Below are positions 23,271 through 32,020 of a DNA stretch of 64,000 bases, one piece after another. Made by a program: the position numbers and the translations under genes. Within the stretch, counting starts at the first letter, position 1; each line of letters opens with the position of its first letter. Under the pieces are notes generated by a model. It searched no databases. It had not been told where the DNA came from and worked only from the letters and a program-made list of their open reading frames with translations. The DNA comes from Laceyella sediminis (GTDB lineage Bacteria; Bacillota; Bacilli; Thermoactinomycetales; Thermoactinomycetaceae), in assembly GCF_003003125.1 (NCBI RefSeq), contig NZ_PVTZ01000014.1, positions 26,664 to 90,663 on the forward strand, given 5' to 3'.

Positions 23271-24212
23271 TTATTGTTGTATGCTCAAAAAATGATTATA
23301 CGTCTTCTGAATTCCTTCTTCCAAGCTCACCGTTGGTTCCCAATGCAGCACTTTCTTTGCACGAGTAGCATCAAGTGCACTTCGTTTCACGTCACCTGTT
23401 CTTTCTTTTTCTCTAACCAGAGGCAGGTCTTTGCCAGAAACCTTGAGAATGACATGGTACAAGTCTTCCGTGTATGTTTCCATCCCCGTTCCAATATTAA
23501 AGACCTGATTGTCACCTTTCGTCAGAGCAAGTACATTGGCGCGTGCAGCATCTCCAACATAGAGATAGTCACGGGTCGTTCCTTTTGGCATATCCTCATA
23601 TGCAAAGAGAACCGATGGACGATCAGCCAACACATTGTTCATGAAGATCGGCGTTACTCCGCAATCACCATCTGGAATCTGTCTTGGCCCAAATATATTT
23701 GCGTAACGCAATACAGTATATTTCATGCCAAAAATCGCGGCATAGTAATGCAAATACTTCTCGCATGTCAACTTATTGATGGCATACGGCGAAATCAGCT
23801 GTGGGTTTAAATTTTCGGGTGTTGGAATTTGATCGGTCTCCCCGGCCAAGGCCCCACCAGATGAAGCAAAGATCACCTTCTTGACATCCACTTTCTTGCA
23901 GATCTCAAGAACGTTGATCAGCCCCTCCACATTGATTTTCAAGTCTAAGAGCGGGTCTTCAACAGACTTTGGCACCGATTTTTGTGCAGCATGGATGTTG
24001 ATCACTTCCGGCTGTTCTTCTCTCAAAACCTCTTCAAGTCGGTCGCGTTGTTCAACAATATCTAGTTCATAAAAGCGGGCATCTGGATACAGATTTTCTC
24101 GCTTTCCTGTGGATAAGTTGTCTACAACAACCACTTCATGACCTTCTGCCAAATAATGATCAACGACATGTGAAGCGATAAATCCAGCCCCACCAATTAC
24201 CACAATTTTCAT
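23271..24212 (-). CDS. NAD-dependent epimerase/dehydratase (UDP-glucose 4-epimerase-like, extended SDR)
   Basis: 313 residues from the ATG at 24212, five bases after GGGGTGA. The Rossmann NAD motif is VIGGAGFIASHVVDHYLAEG, followed by VVVVDNLSTGKRENL. The catalytic region has HAAQKSVPKSVEDPLLDLKI, a Ser-Ser-Gly segment FASSGGAL and the SPYAINKLTCEKYL tyrosine-lysine pair (YxxxK). FGPRQ and TRDYLYVGD are typical of sugar nucleotide epimerases. GGALAG in place of the usual GGAVYG is unusual but conservative. It probably makes a UDP-sugar for surface polysaccharide. Alone in its transcript, with a terminator after it, and just upstream of toxin locus 2. Substrate not determinable. Confidence 0.85.
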   Translation of the reverse strand: MKIVVIGGAGFIASHVVDHYLAEGHEVVVVDNLSTGKRENLYPDARFYELDIVEQRDRLEEVLREEQPEVINIHAAQKSVPKSVEDPLLDLKINVEGLINVLEICKKVDVKKVIFASSGGALAGETDQIPTPENLNPQLISPYAINKLTCEKYLHYYAAIFGMKYTVLRYANIFGPRQIPDGDCGVTPIFMNNVLADRPSVLFAYEDMPKGTTRDYLYVGDAARANVLALTKGDNQVFNIGTGMETYTEDLYHVILKVSGKDLPLVREKERTGDVKRSALDATRAKKVLHWEPTVSLEEGIQKTYNHFLSIQQ

Positions 24213-24221
24213 CTGTTTCAC

Positions 24222-24676
24222 CCCGGAAATTTAAATTACATGCTGCTATTCTCCTCTTTTGTTGCATATCCAGTTTGACAGTTGTGATGATGAACGTTCC
24301 CCCTGCAATAATGATACCAATCTTCTTGTAATCTTTGTGCAACAATATTTCAACAATGTAACAAAACAAACATGCACGTTTCTAAATTTGCTTCTCCAGA
24401 AACGCATTGATCACTGATTTTGCTTATTTATAACCTGATTTCCAAAGGTCTTTTACAAGTATCCCCTCTGATGTTTGATCATTCATATAATTATTAATAT
24501 ATTTAAGGATGAGGTTCTGTTACCCAATACTCAAAAGTCGTTAACGTCTTTGGCAATCACACGGAGTTCATCTGAGCTAAAAACGCAAAGTTAGCGGAGT
24601 GGTCAAACGATGGGGACAAAGTACGTGGCCACGATCTAGTTTTGCAACAAAATATAAAGTAAGGGGAGGCCATTGT
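24222..24676. other. intergenic region between divergent epimerase and DUF559 genes
   Basis: About 450 bases with no gene. It must carry the promoters of two divergent genes; I could not pick a convincing -35/-10 pair for either. Confidence 0.35.
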
Positions 24677-25117
24677 ATGGCAAAGTTCATTGTTCAGTTT
24701 CGTCGCGATCGGGACTACCTTATCTGGATTGGAATGTACCTTAAACAACTGTTCCAGACCAAACGATTTCCAGATTGGCAACGAATCAAATGCAGCCGTA
24801 GTCCCATTCAAATTCGTCTATACGATGCTCTCAAACGTGAAGGTTATCGAGTCAAGGCCGAATATGAAACTTGTGGTTACCAGGTTGATTTGGTTATCAA
24901 GAAGTATCGCCTGGCCATCGAGTGTGATGGGGCCGCTTTCCACTCTAGTCCGGAACAAAAGAAACGCGACCGGAAAAAAACGGCGGTTTTGTCTAAGCAT
25001 GGTTGGAAAGTGATGCGCTTCAAAGGATGGCAGATCAATAAACAAGTGGAGAAGTGCGTAGAGCGAATCAATGAGTATACTGGTATCCACCGCAAACGCT
25101 GGTGGCAAATATGGTGA
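24677..25117 (+). CDS. DUF559 (Vsr-like) endonuclease-domain protein
   Basis: 146 residues from the ATG at 24677, after GGGGAGGCCATTGT. The DUF559 PD-(D/E)XK fold is clear: IQIRLYDALKREGYRVKAEY, GYQVDLVIKKYRLAIECDGA (D then E-x-D), FHSSPEQKKRDRKKTAVLSK, HGWKVMRFKGWQINK. Family members resemble the very-short-patch-repair nuclease and are often carried by mobile DNA. The N-terminal 45 residues are basic and may bind nucleic acid. It is a lone gene pointing towards a long hairpin and the ferritin-cupin gene. Physiological substrate unknown. Confidence 0.85.
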   Translation: MAKFIVQFRRDRDYLIWIGMYLKQLFQTKRFPDWQRIKCSRSPIQIRLYDALKREGYRVKAEYETCGYQVDLVIKKYRLAIECDGAAFHSSPEQKKRDRKKTAVLSKHGWKVMRFKGWQINKQVEKCVERINEYTGIHRKRWWQIW

Positions 25118-25165
25118 AGTATTTTTCGATGAGGATTACATTTATCTAGACACGCTCATTTATGT

Positions 25166-25249
25166 GACGTAAAAGCGGCGGAAAAACCTTTTCCCGATGA
25201 GCGCCTCGTCACGTGTGAAGCACATGGGAAAACGATTCCTCCGCCGCTA
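25166..25249. terminator. long imperfect hairpin between convergent genes
   Basis: AAGCGGCGGA and later TCCGCCGCT pair at the base; TTTTCCC and GGGAAAA pair further in; about 84 bases overall. It may be a bidirectional terminator or a small palindromic element. There is no long T-run on either side, so its terminator role is uncertain. Confidence 0.5.
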
Positions 25250-25288
25250 CCTATTCATCAGACAACCTTACTCCACTTATGACTCCGA

Positions 25289-26173
25289 TCATCGTTCCGC
25301 TTCCATTGCGTCTGCTTTCGTTCTATGAACCGTACCAAATGGATGCTCAGGTGGCGCATAAATGGAATAAAGCTTCAAGGGTTTATTGCCTGTGTTTGTT
25401 AAATTATGCCATTTACCGGCAGGTACCATGATTGCATAATCATCATAAACTTCTGCTCTAAAATCCAATCGATCTTTGCTATCACCCATTTGAACCAATC
25501 CTCGCCCTTGTTCAATCCGTAAGAATTGATCCACATTGGGATGAACCTCTAACCCAATGTCATCGCCGACACCGATACACATCAAGGTCACTTGCAAATG
25601 ATCTCCTGTCCATAAGGCAGTGCGGTACGTATTATTTTGCTTTGTCGCCTTTTCAATATTCACAACAAATGGTGTTTTTCCATAATCCCTTAATTCAATG
25701 CCAACTTGATTGAACGATAACGAACTTAAACGGTTAGCATGATGCATCTCGTTATGACAAGCACTTAAAAACACCTCGCCTACTGGCGAATGTTGGGTAA
25801 GTAAATAACTATTCCAATTTTCTTTATAATCCCTCGTTGCCACTTCATAAGCTTTTTGTATTCCCTCTTCATAAGAGTCAAATGGAACTTGATCGATTTG
25901 ATAAACAGGCTGTCTTCCTGTGAGCATAACATACAGATCAGTCAATTGATGCAAATAGGCTTTTTCATCTTCTAACGTTTGAAGGATCTCCCTTTTATGC
26001 TTTTGATTAGGCGCAAATTTGACTAGCCGTCCCAATAAATCAATCTCCGTCGCTTCTCTTTTTATTCCAGCAAGTATGGCATCACACACTTGGCGGTTAG
26101 GCTGTGGTAAGTTGCCGTAATAAAGGTATGGATTCATATAATGGGGATAGACCACTCTGCTCATTCCCTTCAC
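25289..26173 (-). CDS. ferritin-like domain fused to a cupin domain
   Basis: 294 residues (GTG at 26173; an ATG at 26164 is the alternative). Residues 20-165 are a four-helix ferritin-like domain (ILAGIKREATEIDLLGRLV, LQTLEDEKAYLHQLTDLYVM, FDSYEEGIQKAYEVA, ACHNEMHHANRL) with E/H residues placed to bind a di-metal centre. Residues 175-290 are a cupin (TYRTALWTGDHLQVTLMCIG, GLEVHPNVDQFLRIEQGRGL, MVPAGKWHNLTNTGNKPLKL, YAPPEHPFGTVHRTKADAME). Both halves are common separately in spore formers. The fusion suggests a metal-handling or oxidative-stress enzyme made of two modules; reaction unknown. Confidence 0.8.
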   Translation of the reverse strand: MKGMSRVVYPHYMNPYLYYGNLPQPNRQVCDAILAGIKREATEIDLLGRLVKFAPNQKHKREILQTLEDEKAYLHQLTDLYVMLTGRQPVYQIDQVPFDSYEEGIQKAYEVATRDYKENWNSYLLTQHSPVGEVFLSACHNEMHHANRLSSLSFNQVGIELRDYGKTPFVVNIEKATKQNNTYRTALWTGDHLQVTLMCIGVGDDIGLEVHPNVDQFLRIEQGRGLVQMGDSKDRLDFRAEVYDDYAIMVPAGKWHNLTNTGNKPLKLYSIYAPPEHPFGTVHRTKADAMEAER

Positions 26174-26179
26174 CGTTTT

Positions 26180-26777
26180 TATAAAACATCCTATGCACTC
26201 TGGTCAGGGAAAATACATTACTACATTCCCGAAGCTAGTGTTTAGAACAGGTGTTCCATACTCAGCTATCCTTCATGAATACGCCTCCTCGCTGCTACTA
26301 CCATGTCCGCCGCTACTTACCAGTAATGATTGTTCAACAATCCAGGCGGCATTGAGGAATATTGGGAACAATAAACTGGTTGCTTGTTCACTTCAGGGTA
26401 AAACAATAACCAGTTGGCAAATTTCGTATTCAAAGGCGGGCCAAAGATTCCCTTAGTAAGTGGGTTGGTCATTGCTCCGTCGATTATGTTGCTCATGCTC
26501 AGTGCCATTATCTATATCTATTTTATTGCAAGAGATATTTTTAGCTGCATTTAGCATTTAATTAGGTGAGAACTGAAAAAAGCGGGAATATAATGTAGGA
26601 AGTTGTCGTAAAGGTAGGGAGGATAATGAGATCACAGAAACACTAAAAGGTAAAGTGAAAGATGTAGTTGAGAAGTCCGGTAATCTGGAAGAAGCCGATT
26701 AAGACACTAATTGGAACAATAGAATATATGGTTTACTTTATCGCAAACCATAAATTCTTATTTAAGAGGTGATTAAA
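26180..26777. other. intergenic region with a possible CsbD-like remnant
   Basis: About 600 bases. Around 26610-26700 a GGAGGATA site and ATG precede, in a shifted frame, the residues ETLKGKVKDVVEKSGNLEEA, which resemble a CsbD-type stress protein. The start frame and the coding frame differ, so it would be a broken gene. Nothing else recognised. Confidence 0.3.
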
Positions 26778-28100
26778 TTGAATTCATTTTATGTCAAGGT
26801 GGTAAGTGGTCTCGTTGTCTTTTCTGTTGCCATTGCCGGTTGTTCCACACCCGTCTCCAAGACAGAAGAGGGAGTAACAGCAGAGCAAAACAAAGAAACT
26901 AAAAAAGCGTATGCGACAGAAGTCGAAGAAATGTTAAAAGAAGGTCCCGGCAAATATGCGGGTGATGCCTATCATAAAGAAAATGCCAACAAAGAGTTAG
27001 ATACGCTACCTAAAAATCTCACAGGCGAACAAGTATACCAGAAGTTAGTTGAACTTTTTGCAGAGGATTATCAACCCTATGTGAAAAAATTGGATGCATT
27101 TGACACTACATATACTATTGGTGGCGACCCAGGTGACTTAAAAACGCTTTCAGGCAAGCAGTTGAATGTCATGATCCTGATTGACTCCTCAGGAAGCATG
27201 GCTGGTAAGGTCGACGGCTTTTCCAAAATGACTCTTGCGAAACAGGCGGTTTCCCGTTTTGCTTCTTCACTTTCCACACATGCTAACGTCTCTTTAAGGG
27301 TGTATGGCCATAAAGGCAGCAATGCTGATAAAGATAAAGACATCTCTTGTAAAAGCACCGAAGTCGTTTATCCTTTGGGTAAATACGATCAACAAAGGTT
27401 TAACAAGGCGTTGGACGCATTTAAACCCACTGGATGGACACCCATTGCATTGGCAATGAAAGAAGCGGCAAATGATCTAGCGAAAATAAATGGCCCCTCG
27501 GAAAATTTGGTTTATGTAGTAAGTGACGGCATTGAAACTTGTGGCGGGAATCCGGTTCAAGTGGCGCAAGAGTTGAATAAATCCAATGTCAAAGCCGTGG
27601 TAAATATTATCGGATTTGATGTGGATAATGCAGGTCAAAAAGCGTTGCAGGAAGTCGCTAAGGCTGGCGGCGGCGAATATGCAACAGTCCGTAATGATGA
27701 AGGGTTGCGGCGATATTTTGATACCCAAAGAATGAAAATCTGGGATCAATGGTTAATGTGGAAAGTTAGAAATACTAGCAACATTATTCAACAATTTACT
27801 CGAAAGGAACGTGAATTGCAAAGACTTACTTTTGGTGGACTTGGAATAGATAAACTATCTATGACAGAGTCACATCGTATGAGAGTTGCCGTGAGCCATT
27901 TGCAGAGTAGAGATAAACTGTCTATCGAAGAAGCTGATAAAGTCAGAGAGTTAATCAATAATCGCGAGGATAAAATTGACAAATATAGAAAGAGCCGTTA
28001 TGACTCCTTAATAAAACTCCTAAAGGAGAACAAAGAGAAAATAGAAAAACTCGTAGAGAAAAAAGGCGAGAACAAGATGGATGAATATGATACCAACTAA
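26778..28100 (+). CDS. VWA-domain lipoprotein (YwmC/YwmD-like)
   Basis: 440 residues from the TTG at 26778, six bases after AGAGGTGA; a GTG nine bases earlier overlaps the ribosome site. A lipoprotein signal peptide ends at the lipobox AIAGC. After a charged linker, a von Willebrand factor A domain (about 135-325) has the MIDAS motif DSSGSM, a threonine in PTGWTPIALAM and the distal aspartate in VVSDGIETCGG. A C-terminal ~110-residue coiled-coil helix is strongly charged (DKVRELINNREDKIDKYRKS). It is anchored outside the membrane and binds partners through a metal ion, as in Bacillus YwmC/YwmD, whose role is unclear. Two small membrane ORFs follow. Confidence 0.85.
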   Translation: MNSFYVKVVSGLVVFSVAIAGCSTPVSKTEEGVTAEQNKETKKAYATEVEEMLKEGPGKYAGDAYHKENANKELDTLPKNLTGEQVYQKLVELFAEDYQPYVKKLDAFDTTYTIGGDPGDLKTLSGKQLNVMILIDSSGSMAGKVDGFSKMTLAKQAVSRFASSLSTHANVSLRVYGHKGSNADKDKDISCKSTEVVYPLGKYDQQRFNKALDAFKPTGWTPIALAMKEAANDLAKINGPSENLVYVVSDGIETCGGNPVQVAQELNKSNVKAVVNIIGFDVDNAGQKALQEVAKAGGGEYATVRNDEGLRRYFDTQRMKIWDQWLMWKVRNTSNIIQQFTRKERELQRLTFGGLGIDKLSMTESHRMRVAVSHLQSRDKLSIEEADKVRELINNREDKIDKYRKSRYDSLIKLLKENKEKIEKLVEKKGENKMDEYDTN

Positions 28101-28157
28101 TAACGAAGGCAAATCAATATTTTAGAGGTCGTTCAGTCATAAAAAATTATGTAGATT

Positions 28158-28181
28158 GCTTATCTTTGTACAAAGATAAGC
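28158..28181. promoter_or_regulatory. perfect 24-bp palindrome after the VWA gene
   Basis: GCTTATCTTTGT followed by its exact complement ACAAAGATAAGC. No T-run follows, so an operator or RNA hairpin is as likely as a terminator. The TTG start of the next small ORF lies inside it. Confidence 0.5.
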
Positions 28182-28375
28182 TATTGTACATCCTTCTTTT
28201 TGGATTTACCATTGCGTTTCCACTCTTTTTTATCAATCAATTTGTATCCACATTCTATTATAATCTCTTTGCATTGGTAGGAGTTATGGAATTAGGGAGT
28301 TACCCACAGTTCATCTTTTCTACCATTACTATCTTTATCAGACGAATTTCATTTATTTTGTTAAAAGTAAGTTGA
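28166..28375 (+). CDS. small hypothetical membrane protein, possibly frameshifted
   Basis: A frame of up to 69 residues with two hydrophobic helices (LLYILLFGFTIAFPLFFINQ and a second around FALVGVMELG). The only start, a TTG, lies within the palindrome and lacks a ribosome site. Near its end another frame (YFVKSKLIEAYTYYDKKNKG, DDDD) reads on as a plausible tail, so the gene may carry a frameshift near 28335. Confidence 0.4.
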   Translation: MYKDKLLYILLFGFTIAFPLFFINQFVSTFYYNLFALVGVMELGSYPQFIFSTITIFIRRISFILLKVS

Positions 28376-28420
28376 TCGAAGCTTATACTTATTATGATAA
28401 GAAGAATAAAGGAGATGATG

Positions 28421-28549
28421 ATGATTAAAGAGGAAATCAAAAAAGATTCGGCTGATAAACTTTTCGATTTTGGAGCGAATGTGATTATTGTGGCTATCGT
28501 TGTAGCTGTTGCATTAATTGGATTAGGCTTAGCAATTGAATGGATCTAA
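28421..28549 (+). CDS. 42-residue single-span membrane protein
   Basis: MIKEEIKKDSADKLFDFGAN precedes a single membrane helix VIIVAIVVAVALIGLGLAIE. The third of three tandem ATG codons was chosen because GGAG lies six bases before it. It is real by ribosome site and by the terminator just after it. Probably co-transcribed with the VWA lipoprotein; function unknown. Confidence 0.6.
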   Translation: MIKEEIKKDSADKLFDFGANVIIVAIVVAVALIGLGLAIEWI

Positions 28550-28555
28550 ATAGAT

Positions 28556-28602
28556 AAGAAACGACGATGAGAGTCATCTCTTTTCTCATCGTCGTTTCTT
28601 AT
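28556..28602. terminator. bidirectional terminator
   Basis: AAGAAACGACGATGAG and CTCATCGTCGTTTCTT form a 16-bp stem with a 13-base loop, between the small membrane gene (+) and the ABC ATPase gene (-). Confidence 0.85.
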
Positions 28603-28619
28603 TGCATCCTCATATGGCC

Positions 28620-29282
28620 TCAACTTTTAAAATCGGTGATCGGCGTTACCGTTCCCTTTTCTACTTTATAAACTTCATCACACAACTTCTCGATTTCTTC
28701 CATATAATGACTTGCTAAGAGAATACTTACCCCATCTTTGCGTAAGTTCAATAGAAGTTGATGAAGCATTTCCACTCCATCCGTGTCTAATCCATTTGTA
28801 GGTTCATCCAACAAGAGGAGTTTTGGTTGTTCCATGATGGCTTGTGCAATTCCTAATCGCTGGCGCATTCCCAATGAATACTTACGGACGGCCTTTTTAT
28901 CACGGGGATCAAGACCTACTTGCTCCATTACTTGTTCAATGTCGGCATCAGATATTTTATTTCTTAGTGAGGCCAACATTTTCAAATTCTTAAAGCCACT
29001 ATATTCAGGAATAAATCCGGGTGTTTCGATAATCACACCTACATTTTGCGGGAAGGTTCCATCTTTGCCTACTTCTTTATCAAAAACAAAAATGCGCCCT
29101 TCTGTCGGATAAACAAAACCACTAATCATTCGAAATAACATCGTTTTACCCGACCCATTTCTGCCGACTAAGCCAACAATTTTCCCTTCGGCAACTTCAA
29201 GATTGACTTGGCTAAGTATCTGCTTTTGATCAATGATCTTCGAAACGTTTTCTAATTTCACTGCCAATTTCGATTCCATCAT
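28620..29282 (-). CDS. ABC transporter ATP-binding protein of an ABC-2 exporter
   Basis: 220 residues, start behind GGAGGTTTTC. Walker A GLVGRNGSGKTMLFRMISG, signature KYSLGMRQRLGIAQAIM (SLGMRQ in place of LSGGQ, common in ABC-2 drug/bacteriocin exporters), Walker B LLLLDEPTNGLD, and the switch histidine in LLASHYMEEI. Powers export by the three membrane proteins encoded upstream; last gene of that operon. The set resembles bacteriocin-immunity (Lan FEG-like) and multidrug ABC-2 pumps. Substrate unknown. Confidence 0.9.
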   Translation of the reverse strand: MMESKLAVKLENVSKIIDQKQILSQVNLEVAEGKIVGLVGRNGSGKTMLFRMISGFVYPTEGRIFVFDKEVGKDGTFPQNVGVIIETPGFIPEYSGFKNLKMLASLRNKISDADIEQVMEQVGLDPRDKKAVRKYSLGMRQRLGIAQAIMEQPKLLLLDEPTNGLDTDGVEMLHQLLLNLRKDGVSILLASHYMEEIEKLCDEVYKVEKGTVTPITDFKS

Positions 29283-29302
29283 GAAAACCTCCGACTACGT
29301 TT

Positions 29303-30121
29303 TTATTGCAAACTATCTTTATGCGCATATCCGAATATATCGGCTTTTTTCACATACAAATAACCCATATACATAGAAAGCATCAAAACAATCGCATTAT
29401 AAACAAAGGACCAAGACAGGCTAAAACTGGGAACATACGGATCTACCATGGTATGCCGAAGAAACATCCCCTGATTGCCTGGGAACCATTTTATCAACTG
29501 CTTGCCAAATAAAGGACTAAAACAAGAAACGACATAAAGCACAGAAATAAAAAGAATTGGCTTAAATACACTCTTCCATTTTACAGCCAACGCTAGCTGT
29601 AGGACTGCCATCGCTAAACTGGTACTCCAGCATAATACAAATACCCATGCTAGCATGGTAAATGGATGGATACCGGTAAACTGCAATGGCCCGTCAGTTC
29701 CTTGCCATTTGCCCAAATGAGCCGCCCATGAAAATTGGCTAGATCCTATCACTAAAATCGTACAGATAGCCATGAAATAATAAACAAATGAAGTTACCCC
29801 TAATGCAAGAACCTTCTTTATCCACCATTTGTTGCGCGTAGAATAGCGCGGCAAAACAAATATTGCACGCTCCACCCATTCACTGCACGTAGCGTTCCCA
29901 ATTAATACAAGGAACAATAAGTTGAGAATAAGCCATTTTGACCATTCATAAAATGATACATCATCCTGAGCAATGGGTCCCCCCAATGAAACCATAACAA
30001 GATCCCATACAGTGATTAACTCTTCATGACCACCTGATGAAGAACGGAGCATAGCGGCGCTACTCATACTAACCAAGACGAAGAGACCACATGCAATGAT
30101 CGCGTACCATCTTTTTTTCAT
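29303..30121 (-). CDS. ABC-2 type membrane protein
   Basis: 272 residues with six predicted membrane helices (WYAIIACGLFVLVSMSSAAM at the start; VTSFVYYFMAICTILVIGSS; FVLCWSTSLAMAVLQLALAV). A large loop after helix 1 carries the stretch GGHEELITVWDLVMVS. The start overlaps the preceding permease stop as ATGA. It forms the membrane part of the exporter with the two proteins upstream; each is divergent from the others, so the complex is probably a heteromer. Confidence 0.75.
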   Translation of the reverse strand: MKKRWYAIIACGLFVLVSMSSAAMLRSSSGGHEELITVWDLVMVSLGGPIAQDDVSFYEWSKWLILNLLFLVLIGNATCSEWVERAIFVLPRYSTRNKWWIKKVLALGVTSFVYYFMAICTILVIGSSQFSWAAHLGKWQGTDGPLQFTGIHPFTMLAWVFVLCWSTSLAMAVLQLALAVKWKSVFKPILFISVLYVVSCFSPLFGKQLIKWFPGNQGMFLRHTMVDPYVPSFSLSWSFVYNAIVLMLSMYMGYLYVKKADIFGYAHKDSLQ

Positions 30122-30972
30122 TCTGCCACTCCTAGATTTATGTCTTCCTTCGAGATTTTTACACTACCCCATATCCATAATAGAACGGCTACTACCATCC
30201 AGTACCCAATCGATATACCTACTTGAGACCAAGATGAGAAAAGATCATTTATATCCAATAGGTGATACACAAAATGTCGCGGAAATAAAAATGCACTCTC
30301 TACTAACGGAATCCGAAACAACAATAAGACATAGCCCAAAAATGGAATACACGAAGAGATAATAAGCCCCCACACTTCACTTCGTGTATACATGGATGCA
30401 ATGAAGGTTATAAGACCAAAAGTAAATAACCCGAAATATAACAAACATCCTATTTGAAACAAGACGATACTCGGTGCCATGCTCCCTATGATCTGTGGTT
30501 GCACTGGCAAAGGGAACAAATGCTGTACCTTAGCCACGCTCCATCCCTCATCCCACGGAAGATATAAGAATCCAATCAAATATGCATACGCCATTAGAAA
30601 AAAAACATAACACAAGGTTAATAAAGCAAGAATAACCACTTTACCAAACCACCAACCCGTACGACTACCAATGCGTAACATCCACTGTTCTTTACTATCT
30701 TGATCAAACATTAAATCGCTGACCAAGAATAAAAAAAACGGAATCATAAAGATGAAAATATAGCTATAGCTGAACAAATCAAATAAGATGTCCCATATAT
30801 TTAATACATGTTGTTGAATTCCCATATTGTTTAGCTGAATGATAAATCGGTTCGCTTCCTGGTAAAATAAGACAGGGCAAACTATCAAAAATACATACCA
30901 CCTGACTTTCGTAAATTGACGCTTAAGTCCAATCCAAATGAAATGAGTATATGAAGCACCCCAAAAATTCAT
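30118..30972 (-). CDS. ABC-2 type membrane protein
   Basis: 284 residues, six helices (VRWYVFLIVCPVLFYQEANR; YIFIFMIPFFLFLVSDLMFD; VVILALLTLCYVFFLMAYAY). The segment DLMFDQDSKEQWMLRIGSRT after helix 2 is the typical amphipathic cytosolic region of ABC-2 permeases. It starts with TAATG overlap to the gene before and ends with ATGA overlap to the gene after, so expression is stoichiometrically coupled. Confidence 0.75.
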   Translation of the reverse strand: MNFWGASYTHFIWIGLKRQFTKVRWYVFLIVCPVLFYQEANRFIIQLNNMGIQQHVLNIWDILFDLFSYSYIFIFMIPFFLFLVSDLMFDQDSKEQWMLRIGSRTGWWFGKVVILALLTLCYVFFLMAYAYLIGFLYLPWDEGWSVAKVQHLFPLPVQPQIIGSMAPSIVLFQIGCLLYFGLFTFGLITFIASMYTRSEVWGLIISSCIPFLGYVLLLFRIPLVESAFLFPRHFVYHLLDINDLFSSWSQVGISIGYWMVVAVLLWIWGSVKISKEDINLGVAE

Positions 30973-31724
30973 TATTCCACCTCATGACTAGATACTTTTT
31001 TCCAAACAAACACTAAACTAACCATAAATATAATTAGTAGTTCGCCAAAAGCAGTCCACCCGGTTGAAAAGTTCGCAGTGTGAGGTAAAAACGTTGATGG
31101 GGGCTTTAAAGCACTAAGCGTTTCAATTTGTGCAAACAAAAAGTTAAATACATGATAGAATATAAAGGGAATCGTTAAAATCAGGTAGCGCTTCTGTATA
31201 TAGAGTGATAACCCAAAGCCAAAAGTAGCATAAACGACACCAAATACAAAATGAAGGAACACATAAACGAACATATAAAGCACGACATTCTCTGGTAACA
31301 AGCTCGAAAACGCCCCACCTATTTGGTTATCTGCATCAAACGTCTTCGGATAAATACTTAGAGTAAAAATAGTGAGCATCAATGTGGGAACACTAGTAAC
31401 TACCCCACCAACCAACGCATTGATTAACAACTTTATTCTCACATAAGTACGATGTTCCATCCGCATCCGCACAAAATTTAGATACCCGCTATTACGCTCC
31501 ATAGCATATGTATCCGCAAATGGCCAAACACAAATGATCGGTACCACAAACGAGTAAATCTCTAATCCAAATACCCAAGGAAAATATGCCTGTTCAGCAA
31601 CGATTGGTCGTGGTAAACCAGCCATCATTATCCCAACACTGCAAAGAGCAATCGCCACAAATAAAGCTAGAAAGAAGTTTTTCCCCAAAAATGCGCGTGA
31701 TAATTCTTGTCTAAAAACAGCCAT
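30972..31724 (-). CDS. ABC-2 type membrane protein, first gene of the exporter operon
   Basis: 250 residues from the ATG at 31724; a GTG at 31736 overlaps the ribosome site AGGGGTG. Six helices (FFLALFVAIALCSVGIMMAG; FVVPIICVWPFADTYAMERN; LINALVGGVVTSVPTLMLTI). ADTYAMERNSGYLNFVRMRM is the conserved ABC-2 cytosolic turn. First in a four-gene operon ending with the ATPase. A perfect palindrome lies just ahead of its ribosome site. Confidence 0.75.
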   Translation of the reverse strand: MAVFRQELSRAFLGKNFFLALFVAIALCSVGIMMAGLPRPIVAEQAYFPWVFGLEIYSFVVPIICVWPFADTYAMERNSGYLNFVRMRMEHRTYVRIKLLINALVGGVVTSVPTLMLTIFTLSIYPKTFDADNQIGGAFSSLLPENVVLYMFVYVFLHFVFGVVYATFGFGLSLYIQKRYLILTIPFIFYHVFNFLFAQIETLSALKPPSTFLPHTANFSTGWTAFGELLIIFMVSLVFVWKKVSSHEVE

Positions 31725-31750
31725 GTACTCGTACACCCCTATCTAAAGAT

Positions 31751-31778
31751 AAACCGCATTCAACGTTGAATGCGGTTT
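31751..31778 (-). promoter_or_regulatory. perfect 28-bp palindrome in the exporter leader
   Basis: AAACCGCATTCAAC and its exact complement, ending about 10 bases before the ribosome site of the first permease gene. It could be a repressor operator or an RNA hairpin controlling translation; the transcript would start about 120 bases upstream if the promoter at 31899-31928 is right. Confidence 0.6.
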
Positions 31779-31898
31779 CTAATTAAAATGAATAATAGTA
31801 CTTCTACATCACTTAAAAGCGGACGTAAATAGAATCAAGCGAAAGAAGGTAAACTTTACAAAGTCACCTCGCCAATTGTAAATAAAAACAACAAGTCT

Positions 31899-31928
31899 AT
31901 ATAATATAAAATTCAATCTAAAGTCAAT
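31899..31928 (-). promoter_or_regulatory. candidate promoter of the ABC-2 exporter operon
   Basis: TTGACT (31928-31923), 18-base spacer, TTATAT (31904-31899). It implies a leader of ~165 bases containing the palindrome. Confidence 0.45.
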
Positions 31929-32020
31929 AAAAAAACGCAATAATCATACATATTCGCGAAGACTCCTCCTCACCTCTGGAAGGGGAGAATGCAGGAAAAT
32001 CCCCCTTTGTCAGCGCCGTT

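Noticed and set aside
26317..26508. minus-strand 63-residue frame beginning MALSMSNIIDGAMT
   Set aside because: No ribosome site, no recognised family and no context support.
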